From Lineus longissimus (Eukaryota; Nemertea; Pilidiophora; Heteronemertea; Lineidae), in contig NC_088311.1 of NCBI RefSeq assembly GCF_910592395.1, positions 19,654,501-19,718,500 of the forward strand: a DNA stretch of 64,000 bases. The letters are read 5' to 3'. The notes beneath the pieces are model-generated. The model ran no database searches. It was not told the DNA's origin and saw nothing but the letters and a program-made list of their open reading frames with translations. Shown here in pieces: positions 39,301-45,051 of the stretch; position 1 is the first letter of the stretch; each line of letters opens with the position of its first letter. Both the position numbers and the translations under genes were made by a program.

Positions 39301-41690
39301 AAAACCTTTTGGATCATCCACAAAGAAAGGGAGATCTCCTGGAATCTTCCTGGACTTCCTTCTCAAGGCTTTGGACAGTAGTGTTACTTTACCTGTGCGA
39401 TAATAGGAACCAGTGCATTGGCAAGACACAAAATGTGGGAGGGGAGAGTATAAGAACATAAGCCATTGACAGTCAAACTCATTTAGCGTCAACCAACTAT
39501 CACTTTGACCTTCCATTGAAAAGCTCTCGAGGGGTTATTTTTACAGTAGAGTTGTGTCACAGTTGACTGTATCTGTACTAAAAATCAAAATTTCTGTAAA
39601 TCCCTAATTGCTTACCACTTTTTTCTTTCAGATTCGTGTTTCATTGAAGTGCGCTGGTGGCTGTGTGAGGACTTACAAGCCAGATACAGAGCCTGGCACC
39701 ATGAACACCATTAGCTACAACTTCAAGACCAATATCAGCGAGGCATATGCGATGATGCTTTATATTGAACAGGGACCGCAGGTATGATCAACGCTAATTT
39801 CCCTTTAAGGTTCAATGCTATTGCCCCTGTTTGCGGTTTGAAGCAAGGTGTAGGGCCCTCAATCTTCTCTCCTAACAATACGTGTCAGACCAAAAGTAGA
39901 TAATCCCTTCAAAGGTACATCTTTAAAGTACTGGCATCGTCCACAGCAAACTATGTTCAACTGATAACAGCTCATTTGATGGGTAGAGTCTTATTTACAC
40001 CAGGAGATTAGCTACATGTAAGTAAGTTAAAGCTACATTCAAATCGATTTTTTTAGAATGTGGTTCACAGGAAATAACCTATTGATAGTTCTTCATAAAA
40101 AAAGAGTTCTTTCTTTCTACTATGTAAACTGATGTCACTTAATCAAAACTGTATCAACCTCATTAATATTACAGCCGAGTGACTTCCTTACCTTGTACTT
40201 GAAGAGAGGCCGTGTCAGGATGGCTTGGAATGCTGGTGGAGGAGCAAGGGTCTTGGAGAATAAAATGGATATCCTGCCGGAGAAGAGTTTCGACAAAGAG
40301 GCTGATCGTTGGTACAGAATTGAAGCCCAAAGGTAGAGAATTAAAAGATGAGCCTAATGATGATGTTTTGGTTAACAGAAAATAACCAATGGATAGTTGT
40401 TCATAAAAAAGAGTAAAGTTCTATTTTTCCTCCATGCGAATTTCCTCAATGAAAATAATGATTGGATCCTTTATTTTCAGGGCGGGCAATGTGGGCCAGT
40501 TGACTGTGAAGAGGATCGCAAGTGGAGACTCGCAGACTGTCACTGCCTCCTCCTTCCCCTACTACACCAGGCTGGACATCAACCGGTTGACCCCTCTCTA
40601 TGTAGGAGGCATTCCCCCTGCCGTGCAGGTGAGCAGAGTTACCTGTAAACTGCGGTTTAAGGAAACTGGACTGTCCCCAAAACGAATTTAGACCCCATCA
40701 ACTTTGTATGATGTCCCGATTCTTAAAAGCTTACGCGATTTATTTACTTTAATTGGTGGTCGTTTCCAAGAAGATGACACACGCCATTTATCATTGAGCC
40801 AGTGGTTTATGAGTCCAGAGCCTAAACTACTGCATCTACTATCAATTTTCTTCTTCAGATGCCCAACACAGAGATTGAACCCAGCAGCTTCGTCGGCTGT
40901 ATCAGCGAGCTGGAGTTTGACGGAGGAAGGATTGGCTTGCATAACTTCTTGAAGACAACAAACCACGAGAGTTGTGGTGGCTGTATTGAATCGTAAGTCG
41001 CAATCAAAGAATTATGTTGGCTTTGCGTTTTTCATTTTACAGAAAAATCACCCATTTCAGTTATAAATGTAAAATTACGGATATCATCAACGATTACTTA
41101 CTTACTAGCTGGCAAAAATGTTGGTCAATCTGGCTTCGACATGGTAGTGAGAAAAACAACATCGTCCACCAAAGGCAACGTTCATGATGACGCCACAATA
41201 AGACATCATTGTTTTTGACCATATAAGGTCGACTTTTGCAGGGGGCATCAGTCAAGCAAGGATACCCGAATGTCGAGTTGTCACTAATTCGGGCGCAGAC
41301 CTATTTTTAGAAATGAGACAGAGGTCAAAATCCGTGACAAGTCGATAGGGGTGGCCAGGCAAAATAGGTTGTTTTGGTGACAACTGGCTACTCGGAATCC
41401 TTGCCAGACTGGTTATGTGCATCATCGCTTTTTGAGCAACAGGGAGAGCGTAACGTAATGTCATACCATAGTATGGGAACCCTCATGGGCCAGTGCCTTT
41501 TAAAATGTTGGTCCATCCCTTCCTCAGGCCAGCAGAACTACCCCCAGCCGGTACGTACCAGTTCTTGGGATACGGCTTCTCGGAGATGCCCCAAGTGAGA
41601 CGATACACCAACCAGAAGCTGTTTGTCCTTATGCAGTTCAAGACGGTCTGGAACCAAGGATTAGTGTTCCTGTCTGTCAATAAGAAAGAC
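2152..41690 (+). CDS. LAMA1/2-like: Laminin subunit alpha (alpha-1/2 type), 46 exons, partial at both ends
   Basis: Secreted alpha chain of the laminin heterotrimer of basement membranes; its short arm polymerises and its LG domains bind receptors. Exons read directly: 2152-2435, 11061-11303, 11860-11919, 12604-12723, 13283-13369, 13530-13766, 14195-14356, 14573-14728, 15115-15255, 15770-15928, 16189-16290, 16522-16742, 16967-17084, 17357-17470, 17735-17949, 18450-18658, 19216-19322, 19564-19741, 20208-20314, 20603-21233, 21742-21881, 22434-22658, 22816-22956, 23920-24087, 24328-24543, 30728-30967, 31969-32109, 32348-32472, 32935-33033, 33337-33527, 33845-33987, 34489-34581, 34871-34982, 35219-35375, 35616-35817, 36391-36510, 37071-37228, 37547-37791, 38371-38496, 38780-38953, 39139-39293, 39632-39781, 40175-40332, 40481-40628, 40859-40992, 41528-41690. 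Every junction is AG/GT and phase-consistent. Domain order LN-LE-L4-LE-L4-LE-coil-LG and motifs such as [15 protein letters not shown] match vertebrate alpha-1/2 rather than alpha-3/5. The first exon begins inside a codon, so the signal-peptide exon is upstream; the last ends inside LG2. Confidence 0.96.
3250..3700 (+). repeat. Three tandem units of about 130-150 bp
   Basis: AAGCATACCAGGCTATACCC, GAACATATTCTTTGTTATAC and CGAGCACGTTTTCATATCAG recur three times. Two units carry ACAGGGTGTTT near one side and TCCACCCTAGAAT near the other, a possible short inverted-repeat transposon that has been tandemly amplified. Confidence 0.7.
4893..5055 (+). repeat. Minisatellite of about 31-bp units
   Basis: ATCAGGATATCTTGAAAAA alternates with GAGACC or GATATC; about five units. 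No gene here. Confidence 0.8.
9455..9570 (-). mobile_element. tRNA-derived SINE
   Basis: On the minus strand a tRNA-like head has an A-box-like TGGCTAGCAGTTAC and a B box GGTTCAACTC (9511-9520), followed by a body with TTGGTAAACAAGACACTTAA, typical of SINE bodies in marine animals. Confidence 0.65.
9966..10370. mobile_element. Inverted-repeat element of about 400 bp
   Basis: The left end CTAGCTGCGCTTACACCAC and the minus-strand right end GTAGCTGCACTTACACCAC match at most positions. The interior is GC-richer than its surroundings and repeats ATTGCCGA and TTGGTTC motifs. No coding capacity. Confidence 0.65.
10826..10930 (+). mobile_element. tRNA-derived SINE
   Basis: The A-box-like region GGTAATGCAAAGGAAGAGCA and B box GGTTCAACTCT are followed by CTACTGGTCAAGTTCAAATA. 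That same body also follows the SINE at 18731. Confidence 0.65.
12084..12350 (+). mobile_element. 5'-truncated LINE, C-terminal codons and 3' tail
   Basis: [20 protein letters not shown], then [12 protein letters not shown] and a stop, is the C-terminal signature of L2/CR1-type reverse-transcriptase proteins. The tail GTAAAGCGCTTAGAAG and a (TAA)n run follow, as is usual for such elements. Confidence 0.75.
12885..13240 (+). mobile_element. 5'-truncated LINE, C-terminal codons and 3' tail
   Basis: [20 protein letters not shown], then [20 protein letters not shown] and [13 protein letters not shown] end in a stop. The non-coding tail has GGCGCTTTACAAAT and a TTATTATTATT run. It is a second independent insertion in the same laminin intron (12724-13282). 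Confidence 0.8.
13283..15255 (+). CDS. Laminin alpha: LE repeats 1-4 and first half of LE5 (exons 5-9)
   Basis: Eight-cysteine laminin-type EGF repeats follow the LN domain: LE1 ([10 protein letters not shown] to DPGICEQ), LE2 ([10 protein letters not shown] to HPNPCQQ), LE3 ([12 protein letters not shown] to GFPNCEP), LE4 ([14 protein letters not shown] to NPNGCSP), then [10 protein letters not shown], the first part of an LE interrupted by the L4a module as in other alpha chains. All introns here are phase 0. Exon 9 (15115-15255) ends in a splice donor that is tandemly repeated downstream (see 15207-15530). Confidence 0.95.
15207..15530 (+). repeat. Tandem copies of the exon 9 end and its splice donor
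   Basis: A 64-bp unit starting TTTTGGTGTGACTGACAT and ending beyond CGGTATCAGGTAAGTC occurs at 15207, 15271, 15335, 15399 and, diverged, at 15467. The first copy is the last part of exon 15115-15255 with its donor; the others repeat both the codons and the donor inside the intron. Confidence 0.9.
15770..17084 (+). CDS. Laminin alpha: L4a (laminin IV type A / LamB) module, exons 10-13
   Basis: Four exons (15770-15928, 16189-16290, 16522-16742, 16967-17084) encode about 190 residues of a globular L4 module inserted in LE5. Diagnostic features are a WYISD start, [20 protein letters not shown], the [15 protein letters not shown] region, the [20 protein letters not shown] region, and [11 protein letters not shown] leading to the returning LE half [15 protein letters not shown]. 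The module is the counterpart of L4b at 23920-30967. It contains sequons such as NVS, NAT and NIS and is probably N-glycosylated (inference). Confidence 0.95.
17357..22956 (+). CDS. Laminin alpha: LE repeats between L4a and L4b (exons 14-23)
   Basis: Ten exons carry the end of LE5, about ten whole LE repeats and the first half of the LE that L4b interrupts. Recognisable openings are [101 protein letters not shown] and [10 protein letters not shown]. From memory, vertebrate alpha-1 has about two fewer repeats here; an alignment would settle that. The repeat opening [10 protein letters not shown] (20208-20314) lacks its seventh and eighth cysteines and runs into the Gly/Asn linker of the next exon. 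Donor 20315 reads GTTTGT, weaker than the other donors of this block. Confidence 0.94.
18060..18200 (+). repeat. Short repeats of an AACTTGCA-like motif
   Basis: CAACTTGCA, CAACTCGCA and CAACTGGCA variants recur about every 12-15 bases in the laminin intron. Confidence 0.6.
18311..18405 (+). repeat. (GAT)n microsatellite
   Basis: About 30 GAT units in the laminin intron just upstream of exon 18450-18658. Confidence 0.95.
18731..18860 (+). mobile_element. tRNA-derived SINE
   Basis: The head TAGCTTGGTGGAAGAGCG followed by a degenerate B box (GCAGATTGACCCC) and the body CTACTGGTGGAGTTCAAAT put it in the same family as the copy at 10826. Confidence 0.6.
20603..21233 (+). CDS. Laminin alpha exon 20: Gly/Asn-rich linker plus an LE repeat
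   Basis: This 631-bp exon is the longest in the gene. Acceptor at 20601-20602 and donor at 21234 are good, and it is in frame with both neighbours (PK|PGFFW upstream, GCK|P downstream). After PGFFWTN come about 155 residues made almost only of Gly, Asn, Asp and Thr (20624-21088), built on imperfect NNGTNGG and NGGNNGG units. The normal LE repeat [13 protein letters not shown] follows. At least eight N-X-S/T sequons are visible (NDT, NNS, five NGT, NGS), so the stretch could be heavily glycosylated, flexible and extended (inference). I know of no such insert in characterised laminins. Its base composition is a GGT/AAT microsatellite-like array, so its length may vary between individuals. Confidence 0.9.
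21285..21695 (+). repeat. Tandem repeat with GTGATCATCTTCATG core
   Basis: TATGTGATCATCTTCATG and TAGTGATCTCTTGCTGTTA alternate about nine times in the intron after the Gly/Asn exon. Units of about 45 bp show higher-order pairs at the left side. Confidence 0.85.
23388..23792. mobile_element. GC-rich inverted-repeat element, about 405 bp
   Basis: The left end TTACACGAGGACGGTT is mirrored by CTACACGAGGACAGTT on the minus strand from the right end. CGAGCCACTTGAAGCCGG near the left and CTCGAAGCCGGTTCCA near the right are related. It lies in the laminin intron before L4b. Confidence 0.7.
23920..30967 (+). CDS. Laminin alpha: L4b module, exons 24-26, split by a 6.2 kb intron
   Basis: Exons 23920-24087, 24328-24543 and 30728-30967 encode the second L4 module and the returning LE half. 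Motifs: [65 protein letters not shown] and [15 protein letters not shown]. An RGD tripeptide lies at the end of the first exon. The intron between the second and third exons (24544-30727) contains three antisense GPCR genes; the first ends only about 175 bp from the donor. Sequons NVT, NST, NNT and NAT suggest glycosylation. Confidence 0.95.
24719..25717 (-). CDS. Class A (rhodopsin-like) GPCR, copy 1, intronless
   Basis: A complete 332-residue seven-transmembrane receptor in one exon, nested antisense in the laminin L4b intron. TM1 has [14 protein letters not shown]2 [10 protein letters not shown] with the conserved Asp; a Cys precedes TM3 (VSCKLSNY); TM3 ends in [12 protein letters not shown], in place of the E/DRY box; ECL2 carries [10 protein letters not shown] with the partner Cys; TM5 has [18 protein letters not shown]6 ends in [10 protein letters not shown], lacking the CWxP Trp; TM7 has GFNFVIYGF in place of NPxxY. 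The overall style is that of invertebrate peptide-type or orphan receptors; the ligand is unknown. The start was set at the first of three ATGs (25717); the third is also possible. The C-terminal tail is short and ends with two Cys, a possible palmitoylation site. Confidence 0.9.
   Translation of the reverse strand: MMMADGNTPHSNNVTTIGISTTLALLDKALEFFQGYMTIVIVIIGVSGNVLSLTVFIRCRKRQDASIQYLSCLAISDTAYLLATLIMVWPRQGLQFIVHYTPVDIMTISTVSCKLSNYILMITSFLSAWIIAVYSLERVIVVWYPLKRASITTKKRFIAIGLLCLMSAIMTVHRPILVDIYFDYGMVLCYYIGGVTMQLALLEVDAALYFYLPCVIMLIANVLILTGISQARVAAKAVTSQKERSDSKLLLSLLLVSTTYIVLMTPNASLWLTYVININSASAPEFIDFLIKVAGFCDVIGLCNYGFNFVIYGFTLPFFKAELQSFLCCSKG
25798..25810 (-). promoter_or_regulatory. Candidate TATA element of GPCR copy 1
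   Basis: A run reading GATATATATAA on the minus strand lies 81-93 bp upstream of the ATG. The same element in similar context precedes copy 2, though the surrounding bases have changed. Conservation between the duplicates is the only support. Confidence 0.35.
26932..27933 (-). CDS. Class A (rhodopsin-like) GPCR, copy 2, intronless
   Basis: A complete 333-residue paralogue, 2.2 kb upstream of copy 1 in the same antisense orientation. The first 156 residues, through ITTKKR, match copy 1 exactly by eye. From there on it resembles copy 3 ([33 protein letters not shown]). The motifs are those of the family: SGNVLSL in TM1, AISDTAY in TM2, [11 protein letters not shown] after TM3, MTPNASLW in TM6, NFVIYG in TM7. 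Its TM4 start [18 protein letters not shown] differs from both neighbours. Start and short 5' leader are conserved with copy 1. Function unknown; likely a plasma-membrane receptor. Confidence 0.9.
   Translation of the reverse strand: MMMADGNTPHSNNVTTIGISTTLALLDKALEFFQGYMTIVIVIIGVSGNVLSLTVFIRCRKRQDASIQYLSCLAISDTAYLLATLIMVWPRQGLQFIVHYTPVDIMTISTVSCKLSNYILMITSFLSAWIIAVYSLERVIVVWYPLKRASITTKKRYAVIVLLCFLSAVTTIHRPILADIYFDYGMVLCYYIGGVTMQLALLEVDWALFFYIPCIIMLIANVLILAGISQAKTATKAVTSQKERSDTKLLLNLLLVSTTYIILMTPNASLWLTYVINANSAKSAPGFIDFLIKVAGFCDIIGLCNFGFNFVIYGCTLPFYKAELQSLLCCAKG
28005..28013 (-). promoter_or_regulatory. Candidate TATA element of GPCR copy 2
   Basis: A TATATATA run about 72-80 bp upstream of the ATG at 27933, in the position matching the candidate before copy 1. 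No equivalent was seen before copy 3. Confidence 0.35.
28957..29955 (-). CDS. Class A (rhodopsin-like) GPCR, copy 3, intronless
   Basis: A complete 332-residue receptor, the most diverged of the three in its N-terminal half: it starts [20 protein letters not shown], with a sequon in the extracellular N-terminus. TM2-TM3 differ at several positions ([35 protein letters not shown]), but the [12 protein letters not shown] and NFVIYS motifs are kept. Its second half is close to copy 2 and ends [11 protein letters not shown]. It lies about 770 bp from laminin exon 30728-30967. Its frame is open and its membrane segments are intact, so it is probably functional. Confidence 0.9.
   Translation of the reverse strand: MRDSMPATMDPNNVTAIGISTTMTLLDKALTFFQGYMTIVIVIIGVSGNVLSLTVFIRCRERQDASIQYLSCLAISDTAYLLATFIIIWPRPGLKYVIGYIPVNIMTISSASCKLTNYILLITSFMSAWIIAVYSLERVIVVWYPLKRASITTKKRSAVIVLLCLMSAITTIHRPILADIYFDYGMVLCYYIGGATMRLALLEVDWALFFYLPCIIMLIANVLILAGISQAKTATKAATSQKERSDKKLLLNLLLVSTTYIILMTPNALLWLTYVINANSTSAPEFISFLLKVASFFNVVGLCNFGFNFVIYSCTLPFYKAELQSLLCCAKG
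31058..31264. mobile_element. MITE with inverted repeats of about 65 bp
   Basis: GAAAAAGCTGGATCGCTGGA at the left and, on the minus strand, GAAAAAGCTGGATCACTGGA from the right continue to match through TTGTGACTCATGGATCACCA. The spacer is only about 60 bp. It lies in the laminin intron 30968-31968. Confidence 0.8.
31689..31786. mobile_element. Short hairpin element, GGTGACCCAGAAAA family
   Basis: GGGTGACCCAGAAAACGTT at the left is mirrored by GGGTGGCCCAGAAAACTTT on the minus strand from the right end. The whole element is about 90 bp. Confidence 0.7.
31969..33527 (+). CDS. Laminin alpha: LE repeats after L4b (exons 27-30)
   Basis: Exons 31969-32109, 32348-32472, 32935-33033 and 33337-33527 finish the LE interrupted by L4b and add three LE repeats ([37 protein letters not shown]). 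The finished LE reads [13 protein letters not shown] and reaches AKLCDC without the usual seventh and eighth cysteines. For exon 29 I chose the acceptor at 32933-32934 rather than the next AG six bases on, because it restores the conserved NNFSP motif and keeps frame. Confidence 0.93.
32795..32900. mobile_element. Inverted-repeat element, AGTGGAACCTC family, truncated copy 2
   Basis: The sequence from GAGAGATCAAATTG to GGGAGGTTCCACTGT matches the right two-thirds of the element at 628-789. It lies in the laminin intron just before exon 32935-33033. Confidence 0.65.
33845..39293 (+). CDS. Laminin alpha: coiled-coil domains II and I (exons 31-41)
   Basis: Eleven exons encode about 561 residues, close to the usual size of the laminin alpha coil that joins beta and gamma chains in the long arm. 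It opens with [14 protein letters not shown], carrying the two cysteines expected at the top of the coil, then [13 protein letters not shown], which matches the GLENMTQELK region of vertebrate alpha-1. It is rich in Lys, Glu, Ala and Asn with heptad spacing. It ends in [17 protein letters not shown], the counterpart of the RKQAN stretch just before LG1. Sequons are frequent. A single cysteine lies in SGICREVV (exon 36391-36510). Exon phases agree throughout. Confidence 0.93.
36010..36118 (+). repeat. 10-bp minisatellite (CCTTGTACCC)n
   Basis: Ten to eleven nearly perfect copies in a laminin coiled-coil intron. Confidence 0.95.
36834..37025 (+). repeat. Three 63-bp units, each with a full CRE palindrome
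   Basis: The unit GCTGTGATGTCAATCC plus GGTATGACGTCA and CACAGCCTCT repeats three times. Each copy holds TGACGTCA; a fourth TGACGTCA lies at about 36729. TGACGTCA is the consensus site for CREB/ATF factors. Confidence 0.9.
39632..40992 (+). CDS. Laminin alpha: LG1 domain (exons 42-45)
   Basis: Exons 39632-39781, 40175-40332, 40481-40628 and 40859-40992 encode a complete laminin G-like domain. Visible features: [18 protein letters not shown] at the coil/LG1 border, [50 protein letters not shown], and [14 protein letters not shown] followed by ESCGGCIES, which holds the terminal LG disulfide. LG1-3 bind integrins in this family. Confidence 0.94.
41528..41690 (+). CDS. Laminin alpha: first exon of LG2 (last laminin exon found)
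   Basis: This exon joins in phase to LG1 (TC|G gives Ser) and encodes [20 protein letters not shown], then [19 protein letters not shown] and [11 protein letters not shown], the beginning of an LG fold. It ends at a good donor (GTGAGT, 41691). The rest of LG2 and LG3-5 must lie elsewhere; no such exon was recognised between 41691 and 64000 on the + strand. Confidence 0.9.
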
Positions 41691-41889
41691 GTGAGTATAT
41701 TTTCTAAAGGCACAAGGGCAAGGAAAACTTTAGATTTCAGCCTTCCATATTACAGATGATGATGGTTTTAGAATGTTTGAAGAAAAATGTCCGACTAAGT
41801 TGACTAAGACTTTATACCAGTTTTTGCAATGGAATTTTCCCTGATAATGTCACCATGAATCATCTATTCGTACCGGAAATGACAGTTTT

Positions 41890-42160
41890 ATCGCCCTTCT
41901 GTTTTCTTTATAGTGAAGAAAACAAAATAAATAACATAAAATAGAAAAATGGGGTAAATAGGAGATTTATTAAAGCGACGAAATTGACAATAGGAGTTAC
42001 AATTTTAGCCTACTGTTTCTACAGAATAAAGGAAATTGAATGCCATTATGCATCAACTGTGTCAGTACCAGAATTGCAGCTCCATTTAAAAAAAATTATC
42101 TTCTCAGTGAAGAAAACAAAAGAACTAAGATGCAATTTGCTGCATCCACACTGAATCCGA
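41890..42160 (+). repeat. Diverged copies of the 200-bp repeat at 43385-43970
   Basis: GAAGAAAACAAAATAAATAACAT-like sequence, TGACAATAGGAGTTACAAT and GCATCAACTGTGTCAGTACC match the three-copy array downstream at lower identity. Confidence 0.65.
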
Positions 42161-42479
42161 AATGAACTGTTTTCCGTAGTGCGCTCTCCGAAATAGGATT
42201 TGGTTAAACCTGTTTAAAAACACCTGCGCCACACTTGGCCTAATGGGCATTCAATTTGATATGAAATGTACCCGCTCTTGCAGCATACGCGTCATTAACA
42301 GAAAACTTTCGGACTAGCTACAAATGTGCCTTCCCAACCCCAACATTTTTTATGGCTTCATCCATGCAGTCTTAACTATATTTAAAACATTTTTTGTAAC
42401 ACGGTTAGGACCGTTTTATTTGAAGAAACGATCTACGACGACAGGTTAAAAATCATCAATTTATTAAATCTGTCGAAAC

Positions 42480-43290
42480 AAATGCGATTATCCATTACAG
42501 TTGTTTCACAAGACTTTAAGCCCCTCCCCATTGTTGCGATTATCCATTACAGTTGTTTCACAAGACTTTACAGCCCTGCCCATTGTTGCGATTATCTATT
42601 ACAGTTGTTTCACAAGACTTTACAGCCCTGCCCATTGTTGCGATTATGAATGAATATGAATAGAAATACTTATATAGGGCACCTTTCCGTGGTCCACCAC
42701 GCTCAAGGCGCCACCCCTCCAAATAGTCCTCAAACAAGGTGGTTTTGAGTTGCCTCTTAAATGATGTTTCTGGCAGAGCTCTGATGGAAAAAGGAAGTTT
42801 GTTCCACAGGTATGGGCCACAGCATGAGAAGCTGCGGTCACCATACCTGGACTTAGTTCTTCTGATTTTCAGCGCCTTGAACGTGGTGGACCTCGTACAA
42901 CCGCTTGTCGCCACCAGCAAATCTGACAGGTACATCGGACCCCCACTGCTCACTACTGTCTTGTGAACAAGAGTCAGAATTTTGTAAATGACTCTTGCCT
43001 TGACAGGAAGCCAATGGAGCTCGCGGAGCAGTGGGGTGATGCTGTCAAATTTCCTGCGGCGACAAACAAGCCTAGCAGCGGAATTTAGCAATTGTTTCAC
43101 AAGACGTTACAGCCCTGCCCATTGTTGCGATTATCCATTAAAGTCATTTCACAAGACTTCACAGCCCTGCCCGTTGTTGCGATTATCCATTACAGTTGTT
43201 TCACAAGACTTTACAGCCCTGCGCATTGTCGCGATTATCCATTACAGTTGTTACACAAGACTTTACGCCCCTGCCCATTGTTGTAATAAG
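42480..43290 (+). repeat. 52-bp minisatellite interrupted by a LINE
   Basis: CAGTTGTTTCACAAGACTTT and GCCCTGCCCATTGTTGCGAT repeat about three times before 42650 and about four or five times after 43087. The LINE fragment separates the two blocks. Confidence 0.85.
42650..43090 (-). mobile_element. 5'-truncated LINE inserted in a minisatellite
   Basis: The minus strand encodes LLNSAARLVCRRRKFDSITP, LLRELHWLPVKARVIYKILT, GDRSFSCCGPYLWNKLPFS and FKRQLKTTLFEDYL, the reverse-transcriptase C-terminus. The tail is ATTC-rich. The same 52-bp minisatellite flanks both sides. Confidence 0.8.
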
Positions 43291-43384
43291 GAGATTATCA
43301 AGACAGGAACTAGCTGTTGCACATGCGCCCTGCCAATATGCAGTGTTTACACGCCACACAACAAATTTCAATGCAAATCGGTTT

Positions 43385-43970
43385 ATGCATCAACTGTCAA
43401 TACCAGAATAACAGCTCCATTGCCCTGCAAAATTATCTTCACATTGGAGGAAACAAAATCACTAACATGCAATAGAATATAAGATAATACAGAGATATAC
43501 TGAAATGCAACTCCACAAAATTGACAATGGGAGTTACAATATTGGCCAAGAATATTATCACAATAGGCAGTTGTGTCATTATGCATCAACTGTCAGTACC
43601 AGAATAACAGCTCCATTGCCCTTCAAAATTACCTTCACATTGAAGGAAACAAAATCACTAACATGCAATAGAATATAAGATGATACAGAGATTTAGTGAA
43701 ATACAACTCCACAAATTTGACAATGGGAGTTACAATATTGACCTAGAATATTAACACAATAGGCAGTTGGGTATCATTATGCATCAACTGTCAATACCAG
43801 AATAACAGCTCCATTGCCCTTCAAAATTACCTTCACATTGAAGGAAACAAAATAACTAACATGCAATAGAATATAAGATAATACAGAGATTTAGTGAAAT
43901 GCAACTCCACAAAATTGACAATGGGAGTTACAATATTGACCTACAATATTAACAGAATAAAGAAAATTGA
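43385..43970 (+). repeat. Three tandem units of about 200 bp
   Basis: CATCAACTGTCAATACCAGA, CATGCAATAGAATATAAGAT and TTGACAATGGGAGTTACAAT recur in order at about 43387, 43583 and 43787. Confidence 0.85.
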
Positions 43971-44374
43971 CTTTGAACATGCAGAATGTTCAAATCTTCT
44001 CCTTTGGAACATCCGCAGCGTAACAAGTGAAGACCACTCAATTCAAATGGGGTGAATAGTTCAAGGGGACAAATTGTGAAGGGATCCATGACTGTGGATG
44101 AAAATATGACATCAACATTAGAATGAAATGTCCTGGGGACTTCGTGTTTACGAGGGACAATAAAAGCCAGGAGTGAATTGAGGTATGGTCCTTACTTTCA
44201 TCGTCAGTATTTCCAATTTACTTTTATTCAAATAAAGATGGAGGATTGTCATGTTGACCAATGTGACCTTGAAAAGTAGGTCATGTTCAATGTTGTTTAA
44301 TTGTTCCCCCCCCCACCCCCATTGCTCAGCAGAGCAAAAGGGGGACATGAAAATACCCTCTGTCCATCATTCCG

Positions 44375-45005
44375 TCTGGATACTTGTGAGCGCGATATCA
44401 GGCTGCGTCCTTACGCGACTGCATTTGTGGGCGCAATATCTGGAGTAGTCAGTGACATATTGAAGCCAAAGGTGGGTATATATATGCATCAGTAAGAAAA
44501 TTGAAAATAAGATCACTGCGTCAAAATCCAAGATGGCTGCCACCTTACGAGTTGATATCTCGCGAGTGCCTTTGTGAACGTGATACCTGGAGAAGTTGGC
44601 AATGTATCAAAGCTAAATTTTGTGTGTAAGTACATGTAGGCATAAGGCAAAGTAGTCACCGTGACAAAATCCAAAATGGCTGCCATCTTATGTGTTGAAA
44701 TCTCAGTAGTGCACTTGTGAACGCGATATCTGGAAGAGTCGCAACTATCTTAGCCAAATTTGGTGTGTACTTGCATATACATGTAGGTATTAGTCAGAAC
44801 CCTATCAAAAACTAGGTCACCGCGTCAAAATCCAAGATGGCTGCCACCTTACGTGTTGATATCTCGTGAGTGCACTTGGGAACGTGAAATATGAAGAAGT
44901 CAGCGACATAACCAAGCCAAATTTGGTGTGTGGGAATATATAGGCATTACGAACCCTATCAAGACAGCAACGTCCGAATCTAAGATGGCTGCCTGCATTA
45001 TCAAA
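44375..45005 (+). repeat. Tandem units with CCAAGATGGCTGCC
   Basis: Four units of about 150 bp contain AAAATCCAAGATGGCTGCC, GTTGATATCTCG, GAACGCGATATCTGGA-like sequence and AGCCAAATTTGGTGTG. The core AAGATGGCTGCC resembles a YY1 site. The last unit abuts the putative exon at 45052-45127. Confidence 0.75.
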
Positions 45006-45051
45006 TAATTGAACAATGTTGTAAGGGGGTCAAGGTTTTCTTGCAATTTAC

